64,000 bases of DNA, from assembly GCA_016802295.1 (NCBI GenBank), contig JAESIW010000137.1, forward strand, positions 3,069,961 to 3,133,960, read 5' to 3'. The notes under the pieces are model-generated. The model ran no database searches. It worked only from the letters and a program-made list of their open reading frames with translations, and was not told where the DNA came from. Every line of letters begins with the position of its first letter. The stretch's first letter is position 1. This stretch comes from Brachionus rotundiformis. Taxonomy: Eukaryota > Rotifera > Eurotatoria > Ploima > Brachionidae. Both the position numbers and the translations under genes were made by a program. Shown piece by piece: positions 24,421 to 36,300 of the stretch.

Positions 24421-26635
24421 TTAGAAGATTTTCTTTTTCTTTTTATCGGCTCTAAGTAATTAATATTCTTTAGAACAAACCAAAAAAATTTTTAACAAAA
24501 TAATATACTCTTTTTCTAGTGAAAGTCTCAACTTATCTTCTTCCTCTTTGTTTGATTCCTCCCACATTTGCTTTTCTTTTAAGAAAACTGATCTTTTTTC
24601 TTCAAGTTCCTTTTCTTCTTTTTCCAAAGAATGCCTCATGGCTTCTTGTTGCTTTTCAAGCTATTGATTATTTTTAATTAGTTTTTATTTCTATTTAGTC
24701 AAATTATAATTACGTTCAATTCAGACTCTTTCAGTCTGGCTATTTTTTCCTTGACTTTTAAATCAAAAACCCCTTCCATTTCATTTTTCATTTTTTCCAA
24801 TCTAGCTTCCGCTTCTTTTCGTTCTTCTTCTAGCTGTTGGAATGGATTTCTAGAATAAATACGTTTTTACTTTGGCAAAAAGCAAAATGAATTCTACTTG
24901 TTTGTTGGCTTGGCTTTATCGCCAGTGACATAGGCCAATTTTTTGAAACGGTAGTTTTCGTAGTGAACATTATTAGTAACATCTTTCAAGTCTTGCATGT
25001 GGGTCCTTATCAGCATGGTTCTAAGCGCCATAAAATCACAATGTGAAAGATCATCAACATTAACGCAACCCCATGGATACTGTCGGCCACGAAATGGCTT
25101 TCCTTCGTTTTCAATTATGGTATTGCTTCCAACAATTGCAAAAGGAATTTTAGACTTAAGTGCGCTGTTCGAGCGATTATTGTCCAATTCATCATCGTCT
25201 ATGTCTGGAAATTCGTATATTTGAATGTTATGATCATTAATTACATCTAAAACATTGGTTTTAAATGTTTTTATTTCTTCGGGAGTCATTGTATCTGCTT
25301 TGGCAATGACAGGTATCAAATTTACTCTATCGTGAAGTTTCTTCATTACTTCAATATCGAGTTGTTTGAGTCTGGAATATTAAAATTTTTAAAATTATAA
25401 ATTAATTTTATTCATTTTTAAATCATTTTTAAATATTAGTTTAATTTAAATTTCTAATTTCTTCTTTGTAATTTTAATCAAATAAACTAATATTATTAAT
25501 TAATTTTTTCTCTTTATTCGCTCCTTGCGGAACAAATAGGGTCGAAAATAGATTTTAAACTAAATTGAATTTAACTAAAAATAAATTAGGAATTATTTTT
25601 ATCTATAAATATTATAAACTAAATTATTTGTCATTTATATAAACATAAATCAAGTTATATTCTTAAAATGTAGCCAATAATTTACTCAAAATAGTTATTC
25701 AAAAAAAATTAGTTTCATTTTTATAGATTAATTTTAAACAAATAATAATTTTAAAATTAATTAATAAAAAGTTATATCATTAAAGACAAAAATAATTACG
25801 TATGGCCCGGTGCGACAAAGTGCAAGCAACAATGGACTCGATTATCTTGAATTGGTAATTTTCGATTTATCTTTGATTCAGCATTTAAGTATTCTTCATA
25901 TTTGTGGTCAATAAAGTCAATAATTGGTTGCCAGCAGTTGCTGTTGTCAATAGACTCGCCAAAACCTGGCGTATCTATGATACTAAGTCTCAAATTGACT
26001 CCTTTCTCATTTAGCAAAACACTTGTAGAATCAATAAATGTGGTTTTTTTTCGCCTCTCAAAAGTATTGGGATAATCTTCTGCATTGTACAATTCAGCCA
26101 AAAATAAAGAATTAATGAATGTTGATTTTCCCAAACCGGATTCACCAATAACCATCAGATTGAATTCAAAGCCTTTTTTCACTGATTTTCTGTACACTTG
26201 ATTTGGCAAATTGGCAAAACCAACATAGCCATCGAGCGTTTTGCTCTTGGACAAGCTAGAAGAATGATTTTGATTAGGCAATGGCTTGGCAACGTGAGGT
26301 GGCTGAGTCGGAATGGGAGTAGATGGCACAACTGGAGCTTGAGGCTTTTTTTCATGAACCATCTCGCTTGGCTTGACAAGCGGTTTTTCAATGATCGATT
26401 TCTCCTGTATTAGATTTTGAAGTTGCTTGAAATGGGAAACATTTTGGTACAAATGGTCTTTTCTGTTCGCTTCTGAACCAATACTGCTCGAGGACGAATT
26501 TAAGTGGGACAAATTGTAATTTAGAGAAGTAATAAGGGTGTTTTTATCTGAAGGCATTTCCCGATTTGACGATGAGGAAAAATTATCTCGGACGATAGAA
26601 GTTACAGAGGTTTTATGAGGTAAATTAGAAGACAT
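24421..26635 (-). CDS. Septin, SEPT7-type GTPase
   Basis: Five exons: 25800-26635, 24898-25371, 24714-24849, 24509-24660, 24421-24451; 542 aa. Residues 1 to about 145 are a polar Ser/Pro-rich extension. GTPase motifs follow: P-loop GESGLGKST, G3 DTPGFG, the septin-specific DNRVHCCLHFVAP, and G4 AKAD (IPVIAKADTMTPEE). The septin unique element contains GRQYPWGCVNVDD. A C-terminal coiled coil starts NPFQQLEEERKEAEARLEKM and includes FDLKVKEKIARLKESE, as in SEPT7. The protein ends KKKKKIF, like the SEPT7 terminus KKKGKIF. Septins form GTP-dependent hetero-oligomeric filaments at the cortex and division site. The loop before LKQLDIE reads APGHT rather than the common APTGHG. Intron 1 is about 430 nt. 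Confidence 0.92.
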
Positions 26636-27636
26636 ATTCCTACTCTAAAAAAACTAAAAATTTGTTTAAATCTTGAACCAAATTAAAAAATTTTGAATAA
26701 CAGGTGTTTGATTATATTTTAGATACTTGATCTAGTTTAAGGTTAACCCAGAAAAAATGGTTTTCTACTAGGAAAATAACGCTTTCAAAATATTAACTAT
26801 GGACCTGTGAAAGCGTTTATTTAAGATGAATATTTTGAAACAAGTTTATATTCATTTTAATTGTATTATAATTTATGTTCTTTAGCGTAAAGATGAACAG
26901 AAAATATATTTTTTTTTAAGTATAATCATAACAGCCATTTGCGCTTTGTGTTCAGGTCAGTTATAATTCAAATCTTTTTTTAACGATGAAAAATAGTGTA
27001 AATTTATACTTAATTTATGCTTTAGATACAAATAATAGTTATCTAGATTATCTCTTTGGTTAAGTTGATTCGAACCTTAATCAAAGCAAAATTTGATCAA
27101 ACAAAATAAATAAATTGTTAGATTTTAATTTAAATTTAGTAGCAAAAAATTAATTATATAAACAAAGCATTTATAATAATGAGTTGGTTTTTGATTTAGT
27201 TTAAGAACATTACCTAACATTAATTTGTATTGTATTTGTAAGAGTGGCCAAAAATTAATTATATGTATATTTATGTGTTGATATTTATCATCATGTCCAA
27301 ATTTATCAGAATTCATTTACTTTATTATCAATTTAATTTCAGATATCTGGACTTAGCCAATCAATTGATGTACTATATAGCGAAATGATCTAAGCTGCAG
27401 TTATTTAATTGATAGAGAGCTTAGATGATCAACTTGGTTTAGATTGAGGCTTCAAACAGGTACTAAAAATTGTGCACAAGAAGGGTATAAGGATAAAAAT
27501 AGCGGAATTAAAAAACATCAATAAGTCCAGATGTTATTAATGAGGGAATGATAATTATAAAAAAGTTTTAGGATTAAAATTTATTTACATATTTATATTT
27601 ATATACAATCATTTTTAATTAAGAAAAATGTAAGAA
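26636..27636. other. Intergenic, no gene seen
   Basis: Upstream flank of the septin and 3' flank of histone H1. Contains a GATTCGAACC string at 27067-27076 that resembles a tRNA T-loop on the minus strand but has no supporting stems. Confidence 0.5.
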
Positions 27637-28257
27637 TTAGTTCTTTTTTGATCTTTGAGTTGACGCTTTAGTTGTTTTTTTCACATCAGTCTTGACATTT
27701 TTTGTGGCTGTTTTGTTAACAGCAGGTTTGGTGCTTTTGGCAGGTTTAGTTGATTTGACGATGGTTTTTTTAGTCTTTGGTTTCTCAGCTGATTTTTCAG
27801 TGACCACTTTTGGCATTTTAGGCTTAACTATCTTTTTGATGTTCTTTTTTGGCTTTTCTTCGCCTTTATCGCTCTTTTTAACCGTTTTTTTTACTTCTTT
27901 TTTTGCAGACGAATCTTTGTCTGATTTGGTAACTTTCTTTGCTGGAGCCTTCTTGACTGGTACAAGTTTAAATGAGCCATTTGAACCCGACCCTTTGACT
28001 TGTTTCAAGACGCCATCTTTGACGCCTTTGATTAACGCGATTTTGAGGTGGGTTTTAGCCATCTTTTCATCCAAGTTGTATGTGGTAACTATGAACTTCA
28101 TGAGGGCAACACGCGAGGAGCCTGTTCTCTCATTCAAGTGCTTCAGTCCTGTTTGAATCATCTCAATGAACTTTGGATGGGTTGATTGCTTTTTTACTCT
28201 TGGCTTCTCTTGATCCTTGGCGACCTTTGAAGGTTCGATAACTTGTTGGGCTGACAT
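27637..28257 (-). CDS. Linker histone H1
   Basis: Single exon, 206 aa. The winged-helix globular domain spans about residues 26-100: HPKFIEMIQTGLKHLNERTG, SSRVALMKFIVTTYNLDEKM, then KGVKDGVLKQVKGSGSNGSFKL, the canonical GVLxQxKGxGASGSFKL end. The C-terminal half is almost entirely Lys, Ala, Thr, Val and Ser with KKxxAKK and TKP repeats, as expected for the DNA-neutralising tail. H1 binds linker DNA at the nucleosome dyad and compacts chromatin. I see no replication-dependent histone stem-loop in the A/T-rich 3' flank, which suggests a polyadenylated, replication-independent message. No core histone genes are nearby. Confidence 0.93.
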   Translation of the reverse strand: MSAQQVIEPSKVAKDQEKPRVKKQSTHPKFIEMIQTGLKHLNERTGSSRVALMKFIVTTYNLDEKMAKTHLKIALIKGVKDGVLKQVKGSGSNGSFKLVPVKKAPAKKVTKSDKDSSAKKEVKKTVKKSDKGEEKPKKNIKKIVKPKMPKVVTEKSAEKPKTKKTIVKSTKPAKSTKPAVNKTATKNVKTDVKKTTKASTQRSKKN

Positions 28258-28774
28258 ATTTAGATTTTTTATAGTGTTGATAAATTATTTATCTATTATT
28301 AATATTTGTGTTAACATTTAAATAAAAAATTTCTATTTATACTAAAAATTTACACTCGTACGGCGGAGAAATGATTTTTACGAAAACGAGATGTGTTTAC
28401 GAAAATGATTTTTTCTAAAAATAAATATTAAATGTGCGCAAGTGTGCCACTTTGAATCAAATTTTTTTACCAAAGGTAGACTAATTTTAATATGTTTTTT
28501 ACATAATTTGATAGATAAAATTATCACAAATCTATTGATGCCGATAAATAAAAGTTTAGGCTAGAAAAAATTCAATAAAAGGGACAAAAGAGAAACTGTG
28601 AAAAAAAATGGAATATTTTTTATCATATTTCTAATAATTTTATCATATTTTGCTTAGAAAAATATTCCCAAATTATTCAACTTAAATAAATTTTTGTTTT
28701 TCTTGATTTTTATTTTTCACAATTGGCGGGTTGACTACGAAAAAATTATCTATTGAAATAATCTTAACAAAGCT
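28258..28774. other. Upstream flank of histone H1
   Basis: Presumed H1 promoter region. A short GC-containing patch near 28350-28400 carries two close copies of TTTACGAAAA. No gene seen. Confidence 0.45.
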
Positions 28775-29430
28775 TTAATGCGCATATGTTAGACCCTATT
28801 TGGCATATGCAGCAGTGGTCTGGCCCATCTACACTTCTAAGGGCAGTTACATTTTTGAGCAAGTACCAAGACTCGCAACCAAACTAGTTCCGAGAATCCG
28901 TAACTTCAGTCACAGCGATCGTCTTCCCATCTTAGAATTGCCCAGTCTGAACGAGCCCAGGACAAGAAGAGACATGAGCCAAATGTTCAAGATTAGAAGC
29001 GACTTGAATAACATGGATTGGGTCAGACCTCATTCGCACTGCAGCTCTCTTTCCAGCCTGGACCAACACAAGGTATTAGAGAGCATAAGAGGCGTCTCTC
29101 CGTCCAAGCACCTACCAAATGCGCTCAGCGTGAAACCTTTTTCAAAAATCGTATAAACAGAGAGTGAAATAGCCTAAACGAGACTGTAATAGGTGCCACA
29201 TCTGTAAACCAGCTCAGAATAGGCTTAATGCATGAAAGTATTCCGATGGACTAGGAGAAAGTTGATGATTCCTCATATTTAAATTAAAAGTCGTACTTAT
29301 TTGGAAATAGGCAAATATTAATAACTTTGTAAATGGAACTAGATTTCTATGTATCTAGCTACCATAGATGTCTTCCTAGTAGGACGTCTCTGCAAGCCTG
29401 CTTTATTATTATTATTTTTAATAAAGCAAA
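28775..29430 (+). mobile_element. 5'-truncated, decayed non-LTR retrotransposon (LINE) fragment
   Basis: An open stretch of about 125 codons begins in mid-domain and reads AYVRPYLAYAAVVWPIY, then FEQVPRLATKLVPRI, LPILELPSLNEPRTRRDM and MFKIRSDLNNMDW. These are hallmark strings of the C-terminal end of LINE reverse-transcriptase ORFs (RPxLEYA..VW, LExVQRRATK, RRxRxDL). After the stop at 29156 the reading continues one frame over (NRINRE-stop-NSLNETV..SVNQL), so there is a frameshift and a TGG-to-TGA change. The 3' end runs into TTATTATTATT, a short tandem tail common in LINEs. It is non-functional. The exact 5' border is uncertain, and I found no convincing target-site duplication. Confidence 0.82.
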
Positions 29431-29889
29431 TCGTTCACAAACTAAACAAAATATCCATTATAGAAGAAAATGACCAAAGCTTAATTTTTTAAACTAAAAA
29501 TTTTAATAGTATTATAAAAAAAACAATAATTAAAAATTGATAAATAATTTAAATTATGAGATTTAAATTTTTGAAATTTTGATCTTTTACAATAAAAATA
29601 TCCAAATTTTATCACATTCCTATTTCTTTTGATTCTTTTGAATACTATTTTTTCTAAATTTCGTATTTTTAATCCTGTAAAATCTAAATAGTTAATATAC
29701 TAAAATTATCAATAAAAAATAACAAACAAAAACATTCACAATTTAAAGATTAAAATCGATTTACCCATAAAATGTGAATAACTGGTGACGAATAAAAGCT
29801 AAATAAAAAGATAAAGAACAAAGTAATTATTACTTTACCGATTAATTAAAAAGTTTATTTATTTAATTTTATATTTATGATCAAAGATT
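29431..29889. other. Intergenic, no gene seen
   Basis: AT-rich 3' flank of the PHF24-like gene and downstream flank of the LINE fragment. Nothing recognisable. Confidence 0.5.
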
Positions 29890-32312
29890 TTAACTTAGAC
29901 GCCAAACTTCTCTATTTAATGGACATAATTTTTTGTTAAAAAAATTATATCTTCTCTTTTTATTTTGAAAATAATCACGTAATAAAAATCTGGAAATATT
30001 GGTTTTGTTTTTAAATTCAAAATTAAACTTTGGCTTCACATGTGTGATTACTTTGGGACTTTCGACTATTTTAAAAGAGTCTTTTTTTATTCCTTTATTT
30101 TGAGATCTACTAATTCTGTTATAACTATTCTTGGCTTCTTGTGAATTTCCAACGAGACCTTTTGCTCAATCAATTTCAAAATATTTCATTAATAACAAAT
30201 TATACCTATTGGATTATTTGGCCTATTGACCAAAATATAAATCGCTTGCTCCTTAATAAATTCTTCCCATGTTAATTCTCTGGTAATTAAATGCTTAGAT
30301 AAACTTTGTTTGATTTATTTAGATACTTACCCTTTTCGTTTCGACCCTGCTTGCATTATCAGGTCTGTATGAACCTGGACATGAGTATCAATATCAGTAT
30401 GGTTTAATCTTTGGTTAAATAGATTTAATTAGATTAGACAATTATAATTTTTAAGAATACTGATTTTGATGCAAAAAAGTAAACCAATGACGAAAAGTTC
30501 TTCGAGCTTCTTCTTCAGAAATGGTTCCTCCTTTGTCTCTGTCAAAAGAAAAGAATGTTTCTCTAGCCTGCTGAATCTCTTTTGGTGTAAGCTTCATGAC
30601 AAGTTCTCTCTGAGATTTAAGAAAATCTTATATTTATATATATATATTGTTTTTTTATTTTGAAAAATACTGTTGGTGTATGATGCAGTCTTTTCATGCA
30701 TTCATAGTTAAGATATTCATCCCAGTCAATGTAACCACTTTTATCAGCGTCAATCAATTTAAAGCGCAGATTGGTCACTTCAATGTCATCTTGTGACATT
30801 TCTATTCCAAACTGTTTTAACAATTCCTCTTTTCTAATTCTCAAGAATTCTTCACTGGAAATTCCGTAGTCTTAAAAGTTAACATCTATTAAGTTATTTA
30901 AAATAAATTTCCAATTCTACCATGGTCTACATCAGAAAATTCAAATTGCTCAATCAATTCATAAATATCAGATGCAGGAACCAGTCTACCTAAATTTGAC
31001 TAAAAAATTTTTCTAATTTATTTATATAAATAAATTTTTCTTCAAATTTTTTTACACATTCATAGCAACTCCAACCAATGTTACTAAATGCTTGAAGTAA
31101 TATTTCCTTTTCTTGGTCACTTCTCAACAGACCCTTTTGGTCAATGCATTTAATATGAAAAACTTTGGTACAAATTCTGCATGGATAAACAGTCTCATTT
31201 GCTTTATTTTCTTTGCAAAAAAAACAATAAGCATCATTTTCCACCTTTAATGAATAAAAATAATTAGCTTAAATTTTATAAACGAGGCATTTTATCTAAC
31301 TGTTTTGTCAGAAACGTATGGTATTTCATGCTCAGGTAAAGAATGAATGCTTTCTGTATCATCAAAAATATTTGAAAAATTCGAACCAGTAAACTTAACT
31401 ACTTCAGGCTCTGCATCACTTATACCATTGTTTTTTAGCAATGACCAAGCTTTTTGGGTTTCCAAAAATGTGATCTCGTTCACAATACTATCCAAATCAA
31501 ATACAGAATTGTCTGCTGATTCTTCATAATATTCATTTATTTGACCAAATTTGTTTATATTGTGCCTAAACAAAGACTGAGATGTTCTAGACTTTGATTG
31601 AACTAATAATTAAATAAATTTAATATTTATTCACTAATCGAAAATGGGGCTAAATACTTGATTGTTTAGAGTTATGAAAAGAATTATATGCTGATTTCTT
31701 ATGGGTGTTTGCAAACAAACTTTCTTTAATTGATATTTTTTTAGCTAAATTATTTGTTTTTGTTTTAATTTCATGCAAATTGGAATTTTTTGAAGTGTTT
31801 TTTAGCATCGAATGTTTAGCTTTAAGGCTGTTAGACGGCTCTTTGTCTTGTTTATCTTCATAATACTTTGATCTAACAAGTTTTTTAAACTTATCTGGTT
31901 CGTTGCCCATTCTATGACTCAAAAGCAAATTTTTGTTATAAGCATTTGCTAATTTTTTCTTGATTAGATTTTGAATATTCAAGTCATGTTTTATTTTCAT
32001 TTCACTATCTAAATTTTCAATCAGGGAATAAGCATTGCCAAAATTGTGATCACTTTCTGTGACATTTGTTGAAAAAATTTTTTCAAAGCAAACTTTGTTC
32101 AAATATTGAAGCTTTTTTTTGGCTGAAAATTCGTTTGTTTGATTGCAGTTGTCAATTTTTAAATTTGGTCCTTGATAGCCGAAAAATAATTTTGTTATGT
32201 AATTAAGTCGATTTTTGCTGTAATCATTTAACTTTGAATACTTTTCTACTCTCTCAATTACATTCAAGTCAACATATGATTTGCTTAGTTTAATTGCTGG
32301 GACCACTACCAT
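29890..32312 (-). CDS. PHF24: PHF24/GINIP-like protein: PHD-type zinc finger plus EF-hand region
   Basis: Nine exons: 31658-32312, 31301-31602, 31056-31244, 30921-30999, 30671-30870, 30461-30609, 30331-30408, 30206-30279, 29890-30158; 664 aa. After a Lys/Asn-rich N-terminus of about 320 residues comes a zinc finger: AYCFFCKENKANETVYPC then CTKVFHIKCIDQKG and GWSCYEC, matching the PHF24 PHD finger with its Cys/His spacing. Then EF-hand-like helices: LIDADKSGYIDWDEYL, an intact calcium loop (D-A-D-K-S-G-Y-I-D-W-D-E), and FSFDRDKGGTISEEEARRTF. ELTWEEFIKEQAIYILVNRPN matches the [20 protein letters not shown] end of PHF24. In mammals GINIP binds active G-alpha-i and tunes GABA-B signalling. The long N-terminal and about 90-residue C-terminal extensions are unlike the roughly 400-aa human protein. 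Confidence 0.82.
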
Positions 32313-32405
32313 TTTGATAACAAAAGCAAAAATTTTTTTTATTTATTTAAATTTTATTCAGATTTTTTAAAAAGTAATTAGTAAATTAGTTGATATGACA
32401 ATTAA

Positions 32406-33329
32406 TTATTGATCATAAATATGCATATTTTGGATATCATAACATCTTGAGAATACTTTGTAATTTTCTTTGTAGTCAACATTTTCATCCCAGCCTTTTC
32501 GGCAAGTTTTGGTAATCCATTCATGTTCTTCATCATCTAATAAGAAAAAGTCATAATTATTTACTATCTTTTTTTCGTTTTTTGGGAGAAAATCAAATAT
32601 AAAGTAAAAAATTAGTTAATTTAAATATTTCCTACATTTAAAAATAGAGTATGTAAAAATACGTGATTAATTCGATAAAACTATATTTATAGCTTTTTTA
32701 AAACAATATAGACCTATTTGACAGTTTTAGAAATTTTCAATAAATTATTTTATCAATTAATATTGAAAAATAGGAAATATAATGCATACCAGCATTTCTC
32801 AAAAATCTTCCTGAATAATCATTTACAATTCTAGTGTCTGGATTGTAAAACCCATCTCCGCAGTCATAACAATTTTCAGGTATAGATTTAGGTGGCACAT
32901 CGTTTGACAACTGAGATCTTCCTAAAAAAAACATTTATCTTTATTTTCTTATGTAAAATACATTGTGTACCTGCTGGTTTTAGACCACTGCAAATTTCAG
33001 TATAAAATCTCCTATCATAACCATCACAGTATTGCCAATTTTTCTCAGCAAATTCCAATCCATCTGGAAAGGTATATTTACCCTAAAATATTTATTTTTC
33101 AATATAATAGTTAATTTAAACTTTGGTTGAGTACTTCAACAGCTATTCCATCTTCCCATGTTGCTTCATATTTTCCTCCGTTTTCAAAAAAAATAGTCCC
33201 TTTGCCGTGAAACATGCCATCTTTTAGCTCTCCAATGTACCTAGTTCCAGTCGAGAAATTATAAGTTCCTTTTCCTTCAAATCGTCCATCGCGCGATTCT
33301 CCATTATAGCTAGTTCCGACGTATTCCAT
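32406..33329 (-). CDS. MORN5: MORN5, MORN-repeat protein
   Basis: Four exons: 33135-33329, 32971-33082, 32790-32921, 32406-32536; 189 aa. Two MORN repeats at the start (YNGESRDGRFEGKGTYNF and YIGELKDGMFHGKGTIFF), then the MORN5-specific region: KYTFPDGLEFAEKNWQYC, DGYDRRFYTEI, GLKPAG, CYDCGDGFYNP, GRFLRNADDEEHEWITKTC. This matches human MORN5 nearly end to end (DGMFHGEG, EKNWHYCDGYDRRFYTEI, YYDCGDGFYNP, FLRNADDDEHEWI). MORN5 is associated with sperm and cilia. About 28 residues are added at the C-terminus compared with human (161 aa). Its stop lies 93 bp upstream of the PHF24-like start on the same strand. Confidence 0.95.
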
Positions 33330-36300
33330 TTTTGAATAGTAAAGCCGGTAAATAAAATTTATTTTGTTTTAAATAAATTATTAAAATTGATTGTTAAAGT
33401 AACCAAGCAACTGTAAATCACCACTTTGAGTAAAGCAATTTTATTATTAAAGTTAATTTGAAATTATTTTAGTTAAAATTTTATTTAATTTCTCTCATGA
33501 TATGTGAATAAAGCATATGTCTCTGTATTAGTCCAATATATAATAAAAAAAATTAATGTAAATAATAATCATAGTGTGAATTCTTTACTTTGAGTTAATA
33601 ATTTATTGAGTTTGCACTAAAGATTAATTATTTCAGGTCTTTATTCAGGAAATATTTGGTCCCATAGCTCGAAGGATTTATAATATAAATCAAATTCAAA
33701 AATTAAAATATGAACTTAAATTGATTTCCGAAATCGGTTCACTTTGATTAATGATCCAAAATTTATTTAGCATGCCAATTTTTTTTTTTGAAATAACGCA
33801 TTAGAACTCAAATTTTTTAATCACCTATTTTAAATGAATTGATTTGATTAGATCTTTTTATTTATCAGCACGTTACTTGTTACTTTATTAAATTTTAAGC
33901 CCTGAGATTCATTAAAATTTGGGAATCAAAGATAATCTTTGAGTTATTTGTTTTAATAAGAAAAACATATGTGTCATTTAGCATTTACCAAGTTTGTTTA
34001 TAGAACTGGTAAGATTCAGATTGGATAAACACACAATAGCTCAATTACAAGCATTATATTGCCTAATTATTCTAAACCTTAGCTTCAATTTAATTAATTT
34101 CACATTTCTCTGTATAGATTTTAAATTAAGTTTTATTGAAAAAAAAATAATATTTGCTGATTAAGCGAGTTTCAATCTGATGCCTCGAGTTTCTGAGTCT
34201 AATTTTTAATTTAAAATTGTTCAAACTAAAGATACTTGGGCTAAGCAATAAATCAAGCTCAAATCGATTGAAGAAAATTACAATATTTCAATTATTAATG
34301 CTTTATGACTAAAAAAATTTAATAGTTAGGCTAATTTAATTAATGAAAAGCATTTTAGGAATGAAAGGCTTTAAAAAAATCATCAGTTCTATCTCTATTT
34401 AAAATCGTTGTTAGTTTTAGAATTGTAGATTGATTTTTTCCATATCTTAGAAGGATTCGAATAATTTAAATGCAATCAAAATATTGATATGAAAGATATG
34501 ATGATAATTTTAATTTTCAAGTAGGGTTTTAGCAACTTTTAATTTATTTTTCTCGAGATTTTCTTAAAATGATTTTATCTTCTTCAATATAAAAAAAAAT
34601 TAAAAAAATTTTTCACTATGTTTAGTTACCTATAATTTATCTAAAACAGATAAATATTCCATTTTATTTATTTTTTTGTATTTTAGCATTTTTTTGCTCG
34701 AATTTTTAACTTTTATATTTAATGAAATAGAATACTTGAATGAGATTTAATCGATATGATTGATTAGCTTGTTTATTTTTAAAGCTTCTTATTTTATCAT
34801 ATCAAAAATATTTGCTTAGAAAGCGTAAAAACGACAAATCAAATATTTATCAATTTTAAATATCCGCTCAGTAAGCTAAGCATTCAGGAAAACAGTTTCG
34901 AGTTAAATGCTACAAATTCTTTAGCTTATCTAATTTCTAAGTTAGTTAGAAAGCAAATATTTGAGATAAAATGGAAACAAATTCTTGATAGTTGTACAAC
35001 AGGATTCGTCAGGCGCTTCAGAAAAAGCTTAATAAAATTCCAAGTAGACTAACAAATTCAACTTGATATTTTCAAATTAATTTGTCATTTAATATTTGAT
35101 TAGAGAATTTATTAATTTTAAAAAACCTAATGGGATCTCGAGCTTGTTTTTCTCAATGGATTGAAATCTTTCTACTGAAAAATTTCTATTTGAATATCAT
35201 ATTTAAATGACAAATAAATACCCATTTTTAATTAAAATAACCGGTTCTTTACAACTAAGTAAAATCCGTGCCTGAAAAAAAATTATCAGCGTTACTGGTT
35301 AATTAAATTTTCCGGTCTAGATTTTAGTCTATTAAAGAAATCAAAAATCTTATTTAGTTGAAACTTTTCGTGTTGGTATAATTGATTTGTTTTTGGATCA
35401 AATATTTCGTGCTGCAAACAGAATCAAAGTAAATTTAATAATTCTACTTTAAAAGATAAGATCATTATTTTTTGATTAATATTAAGCATACTTTAAGCAT
35501 TTTATGCTCTTAGAAAAAAAGAAAAAGTTATTAAAAATCATTAATAATTTTTGAGCGATTTAAATCGGCAACTTATAACAGATCAAACTATTGTTACAAA
35601 ATTTTGCTAAATTAATTTATACCATCAATCTTATTTTTTATTAATTGCTTCTCTCAAATAAATATAGTTTAAGGCTTATACTGACTAAATATTTTTCTAA
35701 TTTATCTAAATAAATATGGAAATAAACTATACCTTGTAAAAAATATGATGTAATAAAAAGGTTTTTTTTCTTCCTTTTTTTGTGGAACTTGTCATTACTA
35801 AAAAGATATTTCCTGAAATTTAAAACTAAATTTATAAATAAGTAAATGGATATTTGAATATTCGTAAATTAAATTGTTGTAAAAGAGTTAACTTTCTTAT
35901 TTCTAATTTGAGCAAATGGCATCATCATTTTTATTATTTATTTCATCAAGATTTTCTCTTTGTCACTTTTTTTAGCAGACAATCTGGCATTAAGTCTTTT
36001 AAAAAATTGCATTCAAATAATATTAATTAAACAAAGTAGTAGTAATTGTCTAAGAGATCTATAAGTAATTTTTTCAAAAGCATAAGCATCAATTCTCACT
36101 AGATTAAAAAATTTCTTTAATAAATTTTCAATTTAGTTTATCTAAATTAAATTAGAATTATTGAGAATAAAATTCTATTAAATGTTTTTTGAATAAAGCT
36201 CAATTAAGATATCATCGAATAATTATTTTAAGTGTAAATTTAGCTCTAGTATCTGCAACAAGCTTTCAATTGAGTTATTTATGTACTCGTTTTAACCAGT

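Noticed and set aside
27060..27130. GATTCGAACC, resembling the T-loop of a tRNA on the minus strand
   Set aside because: The flanking bases do not form a 5-bp T-stem, and no acceptor, D or anticodon stems can be drawn.
27692..28156. 154-codon plus-strand ORF opposite histone H1
   Set aside because: It is the antisense shadow of the lysine-rich H1 tail (Lys codons read as Phe/Leu), with no independent support.
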